From the NCBI RefSeq assembly GCF_009696445.1, contig NZ_VULZ01000002.1:124001-188000 (forward strand): a stretch of DNA of 64,000 nucleotides, given 5' to 3'. The position numbers and the translations under genes are program-made. Of this stretch, positions 1 through 7,883 are shown one piece after another; positions within the stretch are counted from its first letter, which is position 1, and every line of letters begins with the position of its first letter. The notes below the pieces were generated by a model that was not told the origin of the DNA, did no database searches, and saw only the letters and a program-made list of their open reading frames with translations. Source of the stretch: Porcincola intestinalis (GTDB lineage Bacteria > Bacillota > Clostridia > Lachnospirales > Lachnospiraceae).

Positions 1-572
1 TCCCATACATGACAGGTATCAAAGCAGACCCCAACCTTCTCCCGCTTGTCCTCATCGATCCGGTCCAGAATCTCACGCAGCTGTTCAAATGTTCTGCCGA
101 TCTCCGTTCCCTTCCCTGCCATCGTCTCCAGCAGTACAACCGTACTCTGCCCCGGACTGATATAGCGGTTCATAACCTGCGCAATGCGATCCATGCAACT
201 CTCCTGATCCTGCTTCAGCGAGTTTCCCGGATGGAAATTGAAGAAATTGCCCGGAAGCTGCTCCATTTTCGCCAGATCATCTCGAAAGCACTCCTCCGCA
301 TATTCGCGTGCCCGCTCTTTATCTGAGCACAGATTCATGGTATATGGCGCGTGCGCTACAAGCTTCCCGAACCCATGCGCTTTCAGAAACCCCTCAAGCG
401 CAGCCATATCGGCCGGTTCCGTTTTTTTCACCTGACCGCCCCGCGGATTGCGTGTGAAAAATGCGAATGTATTGCCGCCCATCGAAAGACATTCCCTGCC
501 CATGGCCTCATATCCGTTCGATATGGATAAATGGCAGCCGATATATATCTTATCAGAATTGCCCTCTTCCAC
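1..572 (-). CDS. nfo: Endonuclease IV, C-terminus cut by window edge
   Basis: AP endonuclease of the Nfo family, which cleaves DNA 5' of abasic sites in base excision repair using a trinuclear zinc centre. The reading frame continues past base 1, so about 190 of the usual 280 or so residues are present. Near the N-terminus the frame reads IGCHLSISNGYEAMGRE, and at the window edge VCFDTCHVW; both match conserved Nfo blocks that carry metal-binding His, Asp and Glu residues. The start chosen is GTG at 572, eight bases after an AAAAGGAGA ribosome site; no ATG fits the family start as well. It is followed upstream, in the same direction, by the phosphatase gene at 626-1090. Family assignment is firm; only the 3' end is unseen. 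Confidence 0.93.
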   Translation of the reverse strand, partial: MEEGNSDKIYIGCHLSISNGYEAMGRECLSMGGNTFAFFTRNPRGGQVKKTEPADMAALEGFLKAHGFGKLVAHAPYTMNLCSDKERAREYAEECFRDDLAKMEQLPGNFFNFHPGNSLKQDQESCMDRIAQVMNRYISPGQSTVVLLETMAGKGTEIGRTFEQLREILDRIDEDKREKVGVCFDTCHVW

Positions 573-625
573 CTGCTTATCTCCTTTTTCAGATTCATTT
601 ATCAAGCTGCATTCAAGACGATCTG

Positions 626-1090
626 TCAGCGCCGTTTTGATTCAAAGTGCGCGAGCAGCCCCTCGCATCCTTCGATGATCTCATCCGCGCAGGCATCAAA
701 CCGCCGGGTATACCAGGGATCCTCGATCTTATGTTCCGGTCTGCCTGTATACTCCATCAGGTAATGCAGCTTTCCCTCCGGATCGCCGCCGAGGATCCAG
801 TTCATGTCGCTCAGATTCTCTTCATCCATTCCGATCAGCAAATCATATCGGTTATAGTCCGCCTTTCGAAGCTGGCGCGCTCTGTGATCGCCGATCGGAA
901 TGCCCTTTTTTCGAAGCGCCCGCTCCATCGGCGGATAGATCGGATTTCCGATCTCCTCCGTAGTTGCCGCTGCAGACTCAATCAGAAAATCTCCGGCAAG
1001 CCCACGGCGATTCACCATATCCTGAAGGATATACTGGGCTCCGACAGAGCGGCAAATATTGCCGTGGCAGACGAAAAGTATTTTTATCAT
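626..1090 (-). CDS. Low-molecular-weight protein tyrosine phosphatase, copy 1
   Basis: Cytosolic phosphotyrosine phosphatase of the LMW-PTP/arsenate-reductase fold, 154 residues, the usual family length. The P-loop CHGNICRS (Cys8, Arg14) and the general-acid Asp124 in DPWYT are both present, so it should be active. After the P-loop it reads SVGAQYIL, where most relatives have SPMAEF or similar. A second copy at 11352-11840 shares about 106 of the first 150 residues without gaps (counted by eye) and the same SVG variant, so the two arose by duplication. The ATG at 1090 follows a GGAGGAAGG-type site. The physiological substrate is unknown; bacterial relatives act on tyrosine kinases of capsule synthesis or on protein arginine kinases, and no such partner lies nearby. 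Confidence 0.92.
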   Translation of the reverse strand: MIKILFVCHGNICRSVGAQYILQDMVNRRGLAGDFLIESAAATTEEIGNPIYPPMERALRKKGIPIGDHRARQLRKADYNRYDLLIGMDEENLSDMNWILGGDPEGKLHYLMEYTGRPEHKIEDPWYTRRFDACADEIIEGCEGLLAHFESKRR

Positions 1091-1243
1091 ATAATATTTC
1101 CTTCCTCCTGATATTTCAGTTTATCATGATGCCGGAGACGACAAAAGACCTAGAAAGCATTTTACACAATCGCATCTGCCTCCCGGGTCCTTCTGATCTA
1201 TATGCTCCTTCTGGTCACATTCATCCAGTCTTTTTTTCTTCCC

Positions 1244-1462
1244 TTATCCGAATTTCACACTGCTCTCGATGCTGAAGCCCGTTCCGTTCAGCCGGTCCAG
1301 CTCAACTCGTGCGCTGTTTATCTCCGACAGTCTCCGCAATTCATTTTCCGCATCCTCCAGTCCCAGATACGTGTAGGTGTTCATCGTTACGCTGATGTCC
1401 GAATGACCCATCAGGTACTGCAGCGGCTTCTTTGGCACAGACCGGTTCCGCAGATGCGGGGA
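1244..1462 (-). pseudogene. 3' remnant of a tyrosine recombinase (integrase)
   Basis: The last roughly 70 codons of a phage or transposon integrase. The stretch KPLQYLMGHSDISVTMNTYT is the family's C-terminal block with the catalytic His of GHSD and the nucleophilic Tyr region, followed by a charged tail to a stop at 1244. Before it the frame reads ISPHLRN, which resembles the TPHxxRHT box but lacks the bases coding for the following 15 or so residues, so there is also an internal deletion. Past about 1462 the sequence switches to a different gene on the other strand. No start or catalytic domain is left; this is a scar of an earlier mobile element, unrelated to the integrase at 33279-34511. 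Confidence 0.8.
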
Positions 1463-1918
1463 TATAAGATTGAATCAGATGCTGGTTCCAATGTGTCGAA
1501 TGCAATCGAGGCATGGAACGAGGAGAACCCGGATAAGCAGATCACATTGATATACAGCGATGCTGACCTTTCCGTATGGTTTGAACACATCGTGGATGGG
1601 ACGAGTGATTTCAGAATCGATGACAAGCCAATTTTTGATACTTACAAGAAGGATTTTGGATTTAAACTCCAGGGAACTCCCCTTCCGGAGGATGTATCTG
1701 AGCAGATTTTTACAGCTGACCTCAGTGCATATTTTCTGTTCCCTATGACAGATCAGGGAGCAGCGCTTCGGGATGAGATCGATCAGGTTCTGGTCAAGCT
1801 CCAGGAGGATGGAACACTGAAAAAGCTCTCTGAGCAGTTCTTCGGCGCAGATCATTCGCCTGATGCCTCAAGATGGAGAAGACAGTCAACTGAGTTCATC
1901 AGTTCAGTGATGCAGTGA
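1454..1918 (+). pseudogene. 3' remnant of an ABC solute-binding protein (family 3)
   Basis: About 150 C-terminal codons of a periplasmic-type amino-acid binding protein, the lipoprotein receptor of a polar amino acid ABC importer. Recognisable parts are GYKIESDAGSNVSNAIEAWN, typical of the start of lobe 2, and the closing segment with LRDEIDQVLVKLQEDGTL and LSEQFFG, which matches the final helix of family-3 receptors. The signal peptide and lobe 1 are missing: the frame upstream of about 1454 is antisense to the integrase remnant. No ribosome site precedes any in-frame start. A strong terminator follows at 1946. Read as the surviving 3' end of a deleted gene. Confidence 0.75.
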
Positions 1919-1945
1919 TGACGAACATATGATTCATGGAAAGAG

Positions 1946-1990
1946 GGAGTATTACAGGCTTCTTAAGAGTCTGGAATACTCCTTTTTTAT
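1946..1990 (+). terminator. Rho-independent terminator after the binding-protein remnant
   Basis: GGAGTATTACAG pairs with CTGGAATACTCC across a 12-base loop and runs directly into TTTTTT. It would end plus-strand transcription of the truncated binding-protein gene. The stem is intact although the gene is not. Confidence 0.85.
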
Positions 1991-2055
1991 ATAATCAATG
2001 TTTAATGTTCTACATCTAAGATCATTTTGCTGTGTGGAGGGAGCTCTAGAGAAGG

Positions 2056-2424
2056 TCAAAGATGCTTTGCTTTCAGATAAGTGATATATTCATTCCCCCA
2101 TTTTTCGATCGACTGCAATACTGTTCTGAATTTCTCTCCGATCGGTGTCAGCTCATATTCCACGCGCAGTACGCCTTCCGTGTACACATTGCGGCGGATC
2201 ATTCCCTCTTTTTCCAGGTATTTGAGCTGGTTGGAAAGTGTTCCCTGGGCGATATCAATTCTACGGAGCAGTTCATTGAAGCGCACAGGGCCGTTTTCCA
2301 ACTGATAAAGGATGAGAATTGCCCATTTCCCCTGCAGCACTGTCTGCGTTGTGACATAAGGACAGATGCCGAACAATTCCTTTCCCTGCTTCTTTGTCGT
2401 CTCTTCTATTTGTTCTATTTCCAT
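2056..2424 (-). CDS. HxlR-family transcriptional regulator
   Basis: Winged-helix DNA-binding protein of 122 residues, the normal HxlR size. The block CPYVTTQTVLQGKWAILILY (about residues 21-40) is the family signature around its Cys, and RIDIAQGTLSNQLKYLEKEG is the recognition helix region, followed by the wing with YELTPIGEKF. HxlR proteins respond to quinones, aldehydes or other electrophiles, often through this N-terminal cysteine. It lies divergently from the dioxygenase and PNPOx-like genes at 2694-3892, which are therefore its likely targets. The ATG at 2424 follows GGAGA. Which signal it senses is not visible from sequence. Confidence 0.93.
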   Translation of the reverse strand: MEIEQIEETTKKQGKELFGICPYVTTQTVLQGKWAILILYQLENGPVRFNELLRRIDIAQGTLSNQLKYLEKEGMIRRNVYTEGVLRVEYELTPIGEKFRTVLQSIEKWGNEYITYLKAKHL

Positions 2425-2693
2425 TTCTGCATATCTCCTTCACTGTCGGAATAATGATAGATTAAGGCATACTTGGGAGAACACTCTGCACGGCCTTTAC
2501 GCGGTTATTCATTAACTTGCTTGTATTTTCAGTATCCAGTCACTTGAAAATGACTTAGTCCTGTAAAAAATCCTGATTGACGATTGCACTCTATATGATA
2601 TTCTTAAGTTACTTCAATTAATTGACTATGTCAATGATTTAAAGCGCATCTGACCTTTTTTCAAAAACAATAGATGATAGGAAGGGAAACATC

Positions 2694-3485
2694 ATGAGTA
2701 CAAGAATGCCGGTAGTTTTCTCCGGGCACGGCAGTCCTATGATTGCCATTGAGAATAATGAAATTACAGAAGGGATGGCTTCTGTTGGCCGTTACATCAC
2801 AGAGCATTACGGAAAACCTAAGGCAATACTGTCGATTTCTGCACACTGGTACACAGACGGCACATATGTGCAGAGTGCGCCAATTCCCAGGCAGGTCTAT
2901 GATATGTATGGTTTCCCCGCAGAATTGTATGCAGTGAAGTACCCTGTTCATGGGGACGAAGAGCTCACGGCCAAGGTGCAGAACCTGTTGGGAGACCAGG
3001 TATCCGTCAATGACAGTTGGGGAATCGATCACGGCACATGGACGGTTCTGGTACATATGTTTCCAAAGGCCGATATCCCTGTGGTTCAGCTCTCCGTAAA
3101 CGGAAGGCTCTCCGCTGCACAGAGCTATGCGATCGGCAAAAAGCTCACAGCGCTGAGGGATAAGGGATACCTGATCTTCGGCAGCGGAAATGTCGTGCAT
3201 AACCTGATGCGTGTGGAATGGGACAATGACGGCGGCACGCCGATGACGCTGCGCTTTAATAAGGAAATCACAGATGCAGTTCTATCAGCGAAAAAGGACA
3301 TTGTGATTCATTATGATCAGCTGCAGGATGCGTCCTATGCTGTGCCGACACCAGATCATTTTCTTCCCCTCCTCTACTGCCTTGGCGCGACGGAGGGAGA
3401 TCAGGTAAAGGTCTTCAACAATATCTGCAATCTGGGATCTATGGCAATGACAGGTTATTTATTTGAGACAAATGCTAATGCATAA
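2694..3485 (+). CDS. DODA-type extradiol ring-cleavage dioxygenase (YgiD-like)
   Basis: Member of the LigB/class III extradiol dioxygenase superfamily, 263 residues, the size of E. coli YgiD, a 4,5-DOPA dioxygenase. Metal-site histidines are visible in SGHGSPM (near residue 11), SAHWYTDG (about 51), SWGIDHGTW and GSGNVVHNL. The family normally uses a mononuclear metal and O2 to open catechol rings, which is odd for a presumed anaerobe; it may act as an oxygen- or quinone-linked detoxification enzyme. The ATG at 2694 follows AGGAAGGGAAACATC. It is transcribed away from an HxlR regulator and with the PNPOx-like gene 11 bases downstream, forming a two-gene unit. Confidence 0.9.
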   Translation: MSTRMPVVFSGHGSPMIAIENNEITEGMASVGRYITEHYGKPKAILSISAHWYTDGTYVQSAPIPRQVYDMYGFPAELYAVKYPVHGDEELTAKVQNLLGDQVSVNDSWGIDHGTWTVLVHMFPKADIPVVQLSVNGRLSAAQSYAIGKKLTALRDKGYLIFGSGNVVHNLMRVEWDNDGGTPMTLRFNKEITDAVLSAKKDIVIHYDQLQDASYAVPTPDHFLPLLYCLGATEGDQVKVFNNICNLGSMAMTGYLFETNANA

Positions 3486-3496
3486 AGGAGACAGAA

Positions 3497-3892
3497 ATGG
3501 AGAAAGTACTTGAGTTTTTAAAAAAGGCCGGCGTTTGGTATCTTGCAACGGTCGATGAGGAAGGTAATCCGCAGGTTCGCCCGTTCGGCGCACAGAATAT
3601 TTTTGAAGGAAAACTGTACATCCAGACAGGTCTGAAGAAGAAGGTGGCAAAGCAGATGCTGGCGCATCCGCAGATTGCGATCAGTGGGATGGCCGACGGC
3701 AAGTGGATCCGCCTGAACGCAGAGGCAGTACACGACGAGCGGATAGAGGCACAGCAGTCCATGCTGGATGCCAATCCCAGCCTGAAGTCTATGTATGCCG
3801 CAGGTGACGGTAATACGGCTGTCTTCTACCTGAAGAATGCGACAGCGGAGATCTGCAGCTTTACAGCAGAGCCGGAAGTTATCCGTTTCTGA
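3497..3892 (+). CDS. PNPOx-like flavin-binding split-barrel protein
   Basis: Small (131 residues) member of the pyridoxamine 5'-phosphate oxidase-like split-barrel group, which binds FMN or F420 and reduces varied substrates. The opening segment WYLATVDEEGNPQVRPFG and the following KLYIQTGLKKKVAKQML are the FMN-phosphate-binding strand-helix pattern of the family. GGAGACAGAA precedes the ATG. The gene is 11 bases after the dioxygenase and shares its terminator, so both probably serve one response controlled by the divergent HxlR regulator. The true substrate cannot be told from sequence; vitamin B6 synthesis is unlikely because full-length PdxH features are missing. Confidence 0.88.
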   Translation: MEKVLEFLKKAGVWYLATVDEEGNPQVRPFGAQNIFEGKLYIQTGLKKKVAKQMLAHPQIAISGMADGKWIRLNAEAVHDERIEAQQSMLDANPSLKSMYAAGDGNTAVFYLKNATAEICSFTAEPEVIRF

Positions 3893-3930
3893 TCTGCGGT
3901 TCAAATCGTTCAGAACTACAAATATGAAGG

Positions 3931-4008
3931 AAACAGCTCTCTGGACATCTCAGAGCGAATGAATGTATTCTCATTCGGTTTTAGGAATTTTCCGGGGAGC
4001 TGTTTTTA
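3931..4008 (+). terminator. Long-armed terminator of the dioxygenase operon
   Basis: AAACAGCTCTCTGG (3931-3944) pairs with CCGGGGAGCTGTTT (3992-4005) over 14 bases including two G:U pairs and is followed by a T run. Inside the arms sits a second hairpin, CGAATGA/TCATTCG. The element overlaps the last codons of ogt on the other strand, so the two convergent genes share this DNA. Confidence 0.7.
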
Positions 4009-4481
4009 CTCTTTCGCAATGGTTTGCTCTCCAGGTCCAGCAGCGCTCTCTTCATCTCGAGCCCTCCGCCGTAACCAACCAGCTTTCCATTTGCGCCGAT
4101 GACTCTGTGGCAGGGAACAACGATGATCATTGGATTTTTGTTGTTCGCCATGCCGACTGCCCGGCAGGCTTTTGGATTTCCAATTTCCTCCGCAATCTGC
4201 TTATAAGTCCTTGTTTCTCCATATGGAATGTTCTGCAGTGCATTCCAGACCTTTTTTTGGAATGGCGTTCCCTCCATTTGAAAAGGAAAATCAAAGGATC
4301 TGCGCTTCCCCTGCAGATATTCCGTGATCTGAGAGAAAACGCGATCCGTAAGCGCTGTCTTGTGGCCTCCGGACCTCTCCTCATCCAGTTTGTCCAGAGA
4401 TATGACAGTCCCGCCAACATATTCGACCTGAAGCCAACCGAAGGGAAATTTATATACCGCATAGTCTTTTATGAATGCCAT
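3981..4481 (-). CDS. ogt: Methylated-DNA--[protein]-cysteine S-methyltransferase
   Basis: Suicide repair protein that moves the methyl group from O6-methylguanine to its own cysteine. Of 166 residues, the C-terminal domain carries the active-site motif IIVVPCHRVIGANG (Cys near residue 127) preceded by the helix-turn-helix with IPYGETRTYKQIAEEIGNP and the arginine finger in ACRAVGMANN. The N-terminal ribonuclease-H-like domain is short, as in clostridial Ogt. The start overlaps the end of the DUF4143 ATPase gene by 13 bases, so the two are likely co-transcribed; the ribosome site is weak, suggesting translational coupling. Confidence 0.95.
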   Translation of the reverse strand: MAFIKDYAVYKFPFGWLQVEYVGGTVISLDKLDEERSGGHKTALTDRVFSQITEYLQGKRRSFDFPFQMEGTPFQKKVWNALQNIPYGETRTYKQIAEEIGNPKACRAVGMANNKNPMIIVVPCHRVIGANGKLVGYGGGLEMKRALLDLESKPLRKSKNSSPENS

Positions 4482-5797
4482 TTCATCTCACTATCTTTGC
4501 CTTGTTCGATCAGCCAGTTAATCTCATACAGAGGCACATTGACCATCCAGTCCTGTTCCCGGTAATCTGACATGGAAAAGCGGACGGCCGTCTTAGGCTT
4601 ATATTTTTCACAATATGAGCGGAGGCTTTTTGCACGCAAATTTTCTTCTGCCTTTACTTCGATGGGGATTACTTCATCGCCTTTTTGCACGATAAAGTCA
4701 ATTTCCATTCTTGAATTCTCCGCAGAATAATACATAGGATTCAAATGATCTTCTGCAATCAACTCTTGAAGTACATACTGTTCTGCCAGAGCACCTTTGA
4801 ATTCTGTAAAAATACGATTTCCTTCCACGATCGTATTGGAAGAAAGATCAGCCATTGCGCCCAGAAGACCTACATCCAAAAGATAGATCTTGAAGGCATT
4901 CAGATCTTCGTATGCCTTCAGAGGATACCCCGGTTTGGTCACTCTGTGTATAACATGAATCAGTCCGCAGTCAGAAAGCCATTGTATCGCCAGTTCAAAA
5001 TCTTTGGCACGTGCACCCTGTCTGATCTGACCATAAATGAATTTTCGATTCTCTTTTGCAAGCTGTACAGGTATACTGGACCACACGAGATTCAGACGTT
5101 CGGTCAGCCTTGGTTCAGCGTGTTTTGAGAAATCCTGCTGATAGTATGCAAGAAGATTTTTTTGAATCTGCCGTACGCCGGTAAATTCTTTGTTGTCTTT
5201 GTAGTAATTTACAGCCTCAGGCATCCCGCCAACATAGTAATGCTGCCGAAGAAGATCTGAGAGCTTTTCCCGCAATACAGTGATCATCCTCTGATCCTTA
5301 GTCTGCAGGATTTCAGCCGCCGCATCCTCCCCCATGGCATACAGGAATTCCTGAAAATTCAGTGGATAAAGATGCATTCTGTCGACCTTTCCAACGGGAA
5401 AGGATGTCCCTGCGTGCAGTGCAACGCCCAGGAGGGAGCCGGCTGCAATGATGGAGTACTGCGGCGCTTCTTCACAAAAATATTTAAGAGAAGTTAATGC
5501 GCGTGGCGCTTCCTGCACTTCATCAAAAATGATCAGTGTATTATCCGGATCAATCTCCATGCCGCTGAGTGCCCGAAGTCCAAGAATGATGCGATCTGGA
5601 TTAATACTGCCCTCAAAGAGCCCTGCAGCATTGATGTCCTGATCAAAGTTGACATATACGATATTCGCATATTCTGTCCTGCCAAACTCCTTCATCAGCC
5701 AGGTTTTTCCCACCTGTCGCGCTCCGCTTAGAATCAGCGGCTTTCTATAAGGAGAATTTTTCCATTCCTTTAAACTCTTCATCAGATTCCGCTTCAT
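4469..5797 (-). CDS. DUF4143-type AAA ATPase
   Basis: Protein of 442 residues with the N-terminal P-loop domain and C-terminal DUF4143 domain typical of a large prokaryotic ATPase group of unknown role. Walker A is ILSGARQVGKTWLM and Walker B is NTLIIFDEVQEAPRAL. The C-terminal segment ends in MEIDFIVQKGDEVIPIEVKA, the E-x-D-F/I-E-V-K pattern of a PD-(D/E)XK nuclease-like fold that is usual in DUF4143. Start: the ATG at 5797 lies seven bases after GGAGG; an in-frame ATG at 5803 is too near the site. It overlaps ogt downstream. Upstream lies a triple inverted-repeat element at 5906-5984. Function is not established for the family. Confidence 0.88.
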   Translation of the reverse strand: MKRNLMKSLKEWKNSPYRKPLILSGARQVGKTWLMKEFGRTEYANIVYVNFDQDINAAGLFEGSINPDRIILGLRALSGMEIDPDNTLIIFDEVQEAPRALTSLKYFCEEAPQYSIIAAGSLLGVALHAGTSFPVGKVDRMHLYPLNFQEFLYAMGEDAAAEILQTKDQRMITVLREKLSDLLRQHYYVGGMPEAVNYYKDNKEFTGVRQIQKNLLAYYQQDFSKHAEPRLTERLNLVWSSIPVQLAKENRKFIYGQIRQGARAKDFELAIQWLSDCGLIHVIHRVTKPGYPLKAYEDLNAFKIYLLDVGLLGAMADLSSNTIVEGNRIFTEFKGALAEQYVLQELIAEDHLNPMYYSAENSRMEIDFIVQKGDEVIPIEVKAEENLRAKSLRSYCEKYKPKTAVRFSMSDYREQDWMVNVPLYEINWLIEQGKDSEMKWHS

Positions 5798-5905
5798 GAA
5801 CATACCTCCGGAAAATAAGAAAGCTTTGTAAAGGAGAAATAGGATTCCAATCAATCCCCCATTTAGCGATGAAAATATTCTGTAAAGAGTATATCACGAA
5901 ATTAC

Positions 5906-5984
5906 ATTTTTATGTACGTAACATTGATTTGTTATACGAAAATAAGTACATAAAAATGCAATATTTATCATTTTTATGTACTTA
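5906..5984. promoter_or_regulatory. Triplicated ATTTTTATGTAC inverted-repeat element
   Basis: Three copies of a 15-base unit stand between the divergent DUF4143 ATPase and nitroreductase genes. ATTTTTATGTACGTA is at 5906-5920; TAAGTACATAAAAAT at 5943-5957 and ATTTTTATGTACTTA at 5970-5984 form a perfect 15-bp inverted repeat with a 12-base spacer. The region is AT-rich. The arrangement suits binding of a dimeric repressor in the shared promoter region. No neighbouring regulator gene can be assigned to it. Confidence 0.55.
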
Positions 5985-6112
5985 AATATGTAATACCAAC
6001 TTGAAGGTTTATGAATGCTATAATAAAGCCAGATATTCCAGTTAAGCAATACTCATCATTACTGCAGACTTAGGTTGATGAACGTTGCGACTATTTTTCA
6101 GGAGGCCAGGAT

Positions 6113-6625
6113 ATGGAATTTTCAGAACTGATTCAGAATCGCTATTCCTGCAAAAAATACAGCGATACAAAGGTGGATGAAGAAGCACTTCAGGCAATCT
6201 TAGAGGCAGGGCGAATGGCGCCGACCGCCAAGAATCTGCAGGAGCAGCATATTTATGTTGTTCAGTCGAAGAAAGGAATTGCGAAGATTGATGAAGCAAC
6301 ACCCTGCCGCTATGGCGCACCCGTGTGCCTGGTTGTTGCATTCCATAAGAACAATGTCTTTACTTATCCGGGCGGAAAGAGGGATTCCGGTATCGAGGAC
6401 GCGACTATTGTGGCGACACACATGCTGCTGGCGGCTGCCAATCAGGGTGTGGACAGTTGTTGGGTGAATTTCTTTGATCCGGATGCGCTTGCCGCCGCTT
6501 TGCACCTGCCGGAGGATGAAGAAATTCTGATGATTATGGATCTCGGTCATGCAGCGGAGGGAGTTAAGCCTCTTCCGAATCATTCATCAAGAAAGTCTTT
6601 GGCAGAGACGGTGTCCTATATTTGA
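6113..6625 (+). CDS. Nitroreductase-family oxidoreductase
   Basis: FMN-dependent NAD(P)H oxidoreductase of the nitroreductase superfamily, 170 residues, a common length for the short clostridial group. The N-terminal IQNRYSCKKYSDTKVDEEAL and GRMAPTAKNLQEQHIYVV carry the FMN-binding Arg and Ser/Thr-Ala-x-Asn pattern; the central VDSCWVNFFDPDALAAALHL and closing MIMDLGHAAEG follow the family fold. A strong AGGAGG site precedes the ATG. It appears monocistronic, divergent from the ATPase gene across the repeated element. Substrate is unknown. Confidence 0.92.
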   Translation: MEFSELIQNRYSCKKYSDTKVDEEALQAILEAGRMAPTAKNLQEQHIYVVQSKKGIAKIDEATPCRYGAPVCLVVAFHKNNVFTYPGGKRDSGIEDATIVATHMLLAAANQGVDSCWVNFFDPDALAAALHLPEDEEILMIMDLGHAAEGVKPLPNHSSRKSLAETVSYI

Positions 6626-6750
6626 CCGCAAGAGTTAATATACTGATATAAAGTAAATTTGAGCAGTGTAGAAAACGCCCCACTTGATTGTCCGTTGCTC
6701 TCAGATGCGCATTGCTGGCATGAAATATACCTGAGGGCTTATCGCTCATT

Positions 6751-6783
6751 AAAAGAACATCCCCGACAGTAATGCCGGGGATG
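6751..6783 (-). terminator. Terminator after the DUF1810 gene
   Basis: On the minus strand CATCCCCG pairs with CGGGGATG across a ten-base loop and is followed by TTCTTTT. It lies 24 bases downstream of the stop of the gene at 6807. Confidence 0.75.
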
Positions 6784-6806
6784 CTGCTGTAAGGGGGAAT
6801 ATTTTG

Positions 6807-7301
6807 TTATTGCTGTTTTTGACATGCACACAGGACCAATTGCGTGTCGTAGATCTTCCTGTCGCTGAGTGCTTCCCGGGCCTCGCTTCGAAGAATCTCC
6901 AAGGTCCTTGTATCTCGCCTCCCATGATAGAACTTATCCAGTACTTTTGAAAATATTTCTTTTCCCGGATCCGCTTTTTCGAACAGTGTCATGCAGGAGC
7001 AAAGCTTCATATCATCCGGACTGCCAAAGACTTCATGGGGATCATCCGTTTTCAATGCAAGGAGGGCTGTGCTGATCTCTTCCAAATGAGTGCCCAGGAT
7101 GCTGTCATTAAGATATTCAAGTGCCTCCCGCAGGTTTTGAATGGCATAAAACTGCGATATGCTGCTGAAGCCCAGATCATGGATCTGCGGAAAGATGTAC
7201 CACATCCAGTGGCTTTTCTTTCTGCCGGAGCGGATTTCTGCAAGTGCAGTTGCATAGTCTCTTTGATGCGCCTCTTTAAATCTTTCCAGATGATCCCTCA
7301 T
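6807..7301 (-). CDS. DUF1810-family protein
   Basis: Protein of 164 residues matching the DUF1810 (calpastatin-like) family of bacterial and eukaryotic origin. Recognisable segments are LERFKEAHQRDYATALAEIR, the SHWMWYIFPQIHDLGFSS box and DDMKLCSCMTLFE. No enzymatic role is established for the family. GGAGTATT precedes the ATG at 7301. It is single-gene, bounded by its own terminator, and next to a short DNA alkylation repair-like gene on the same strand. Confidence 0.85.
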   Translation of the reverse strand: MRDHLERFKEAHQRDYATALAEIRSGRKKSHWMWYIFPQIHDLGFSSISQFYAIQNLREALEYLNDSILGTHLEEISTALLALKTDDPHEVFGSPDDMKLCSCMTLFEKADPGKEIFSKVLDKFYHGRRDTRTLEILRSEAREALSDRKIYDTQLVLCACQKQQ

Positions 7302-7345
7302 AATACTCCCTGCTCAGTTCTGCGTTCTACCTCAAAAATGCAAAA

Positions 7346-7828
7346 TTACTTTCGTGTCCTGAGTGCCTTGCGAAGTCCTTTGAAGTGCTCTTTCCATTCA
7401 TCAGAAATCCGATAAGAATCACAGATCTTCTGAATGGCCTTTCCGTTGATGTTATATTTCATTCCATCGTTCGCCATCCACCGGTAGATCTTGTCCGGTT
7501 CATCCACGGCGAGTTCCGCGATCAGCCAGGCCTCTCCCATCTGCACGTAATAATGATTATCATCCTTCATAAGCGGCAGAAGATTTTCCGCGTGCCCTCT
7601 GCCCAGTTTGCTGATCAACATGACATATCCCCATCTGCGGATAAACGGATGGTCTGAAAGCACATATTTTCCCACATAGGATAGGGCTGTTTTAAAATCC
7701 AGGTCCGCAACATATTTAATCAGTTCGTCAGTATGCCACCAGTCATCAAACAACAGGTTGTGATCGATAAATGACATCCGATCATTCACGCTTCCGATCT
7801 GATCCAGTGTCACATAGATCATCCTCAT
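7346..7828 (-). CDS. N-terminally short AlkD-like DNA alkylation repair protein
   Basis: HEAT-repeat protein of about 160 residues related to the C-terminal two thirds of AlkD-type DNA glycosylases, which remove alkylated bases without base flipping. Matching parts are FDDWWHTDELI (cf. the DNW..CD segment), HPFIRRWGYVMLISKL, HYYVQMGEAWLIAEL and NGKAIQKICDSYRIS. Intact relatives have roughly 220-240 residues, so about 70 N-terminal residues are lacking. The frame stays open upstream but overlaps the hydrogenase tail and a perfect hairpin, so ATG 7828 is the first sensible start; no good ribosome site precedes it. Probably a truncated gene. Confidence 0.6.
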   Translation of the reverse strand: MRMIYVTLDQIGSVNDRMSFIDHNLLFDDWWHTDELIKYVADLDFKTALSYVGKYVLSDHPFIRRWGYVMLISKLGRGHAENLLPLMKDDNHYYVQMGEAWLIAELAVDEPDKIYRWMANDGMKYNINGKAIQKICDSYRISDEWKEHFKGLRKALRTRK

Positions 7829-7845
7829 TGTTGATTCACCACATT

Positions 7846-7879
7846 GTGACCGGCGCGCTGGTGACTGCGCGCCGGTCAC
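7846..7879 (-). terminator. Perfect 13-bp GC hairpin after the hydrogenase gene
   Basis: GTGACCGGCGCGC and GCGCGCCGGTCAC pair perfectly around an eight-base loop, four bases past the hydrogenase stop. No T run follows on either strand, so it may act as an mRNA 3'-end stabiliser or a factor-dependent terminator rather than a classical intrinsic terminator. Confidence 0.55.
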
Positions 7880-7883
7880 GGTG

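Noticed and set aside
1202-1453. Extra N-terminal 84 residues for the binding-protein frame
   Set aside because: This part is antisense to the integrase remnant and shows no signal peptide or lobe 1 sequence.
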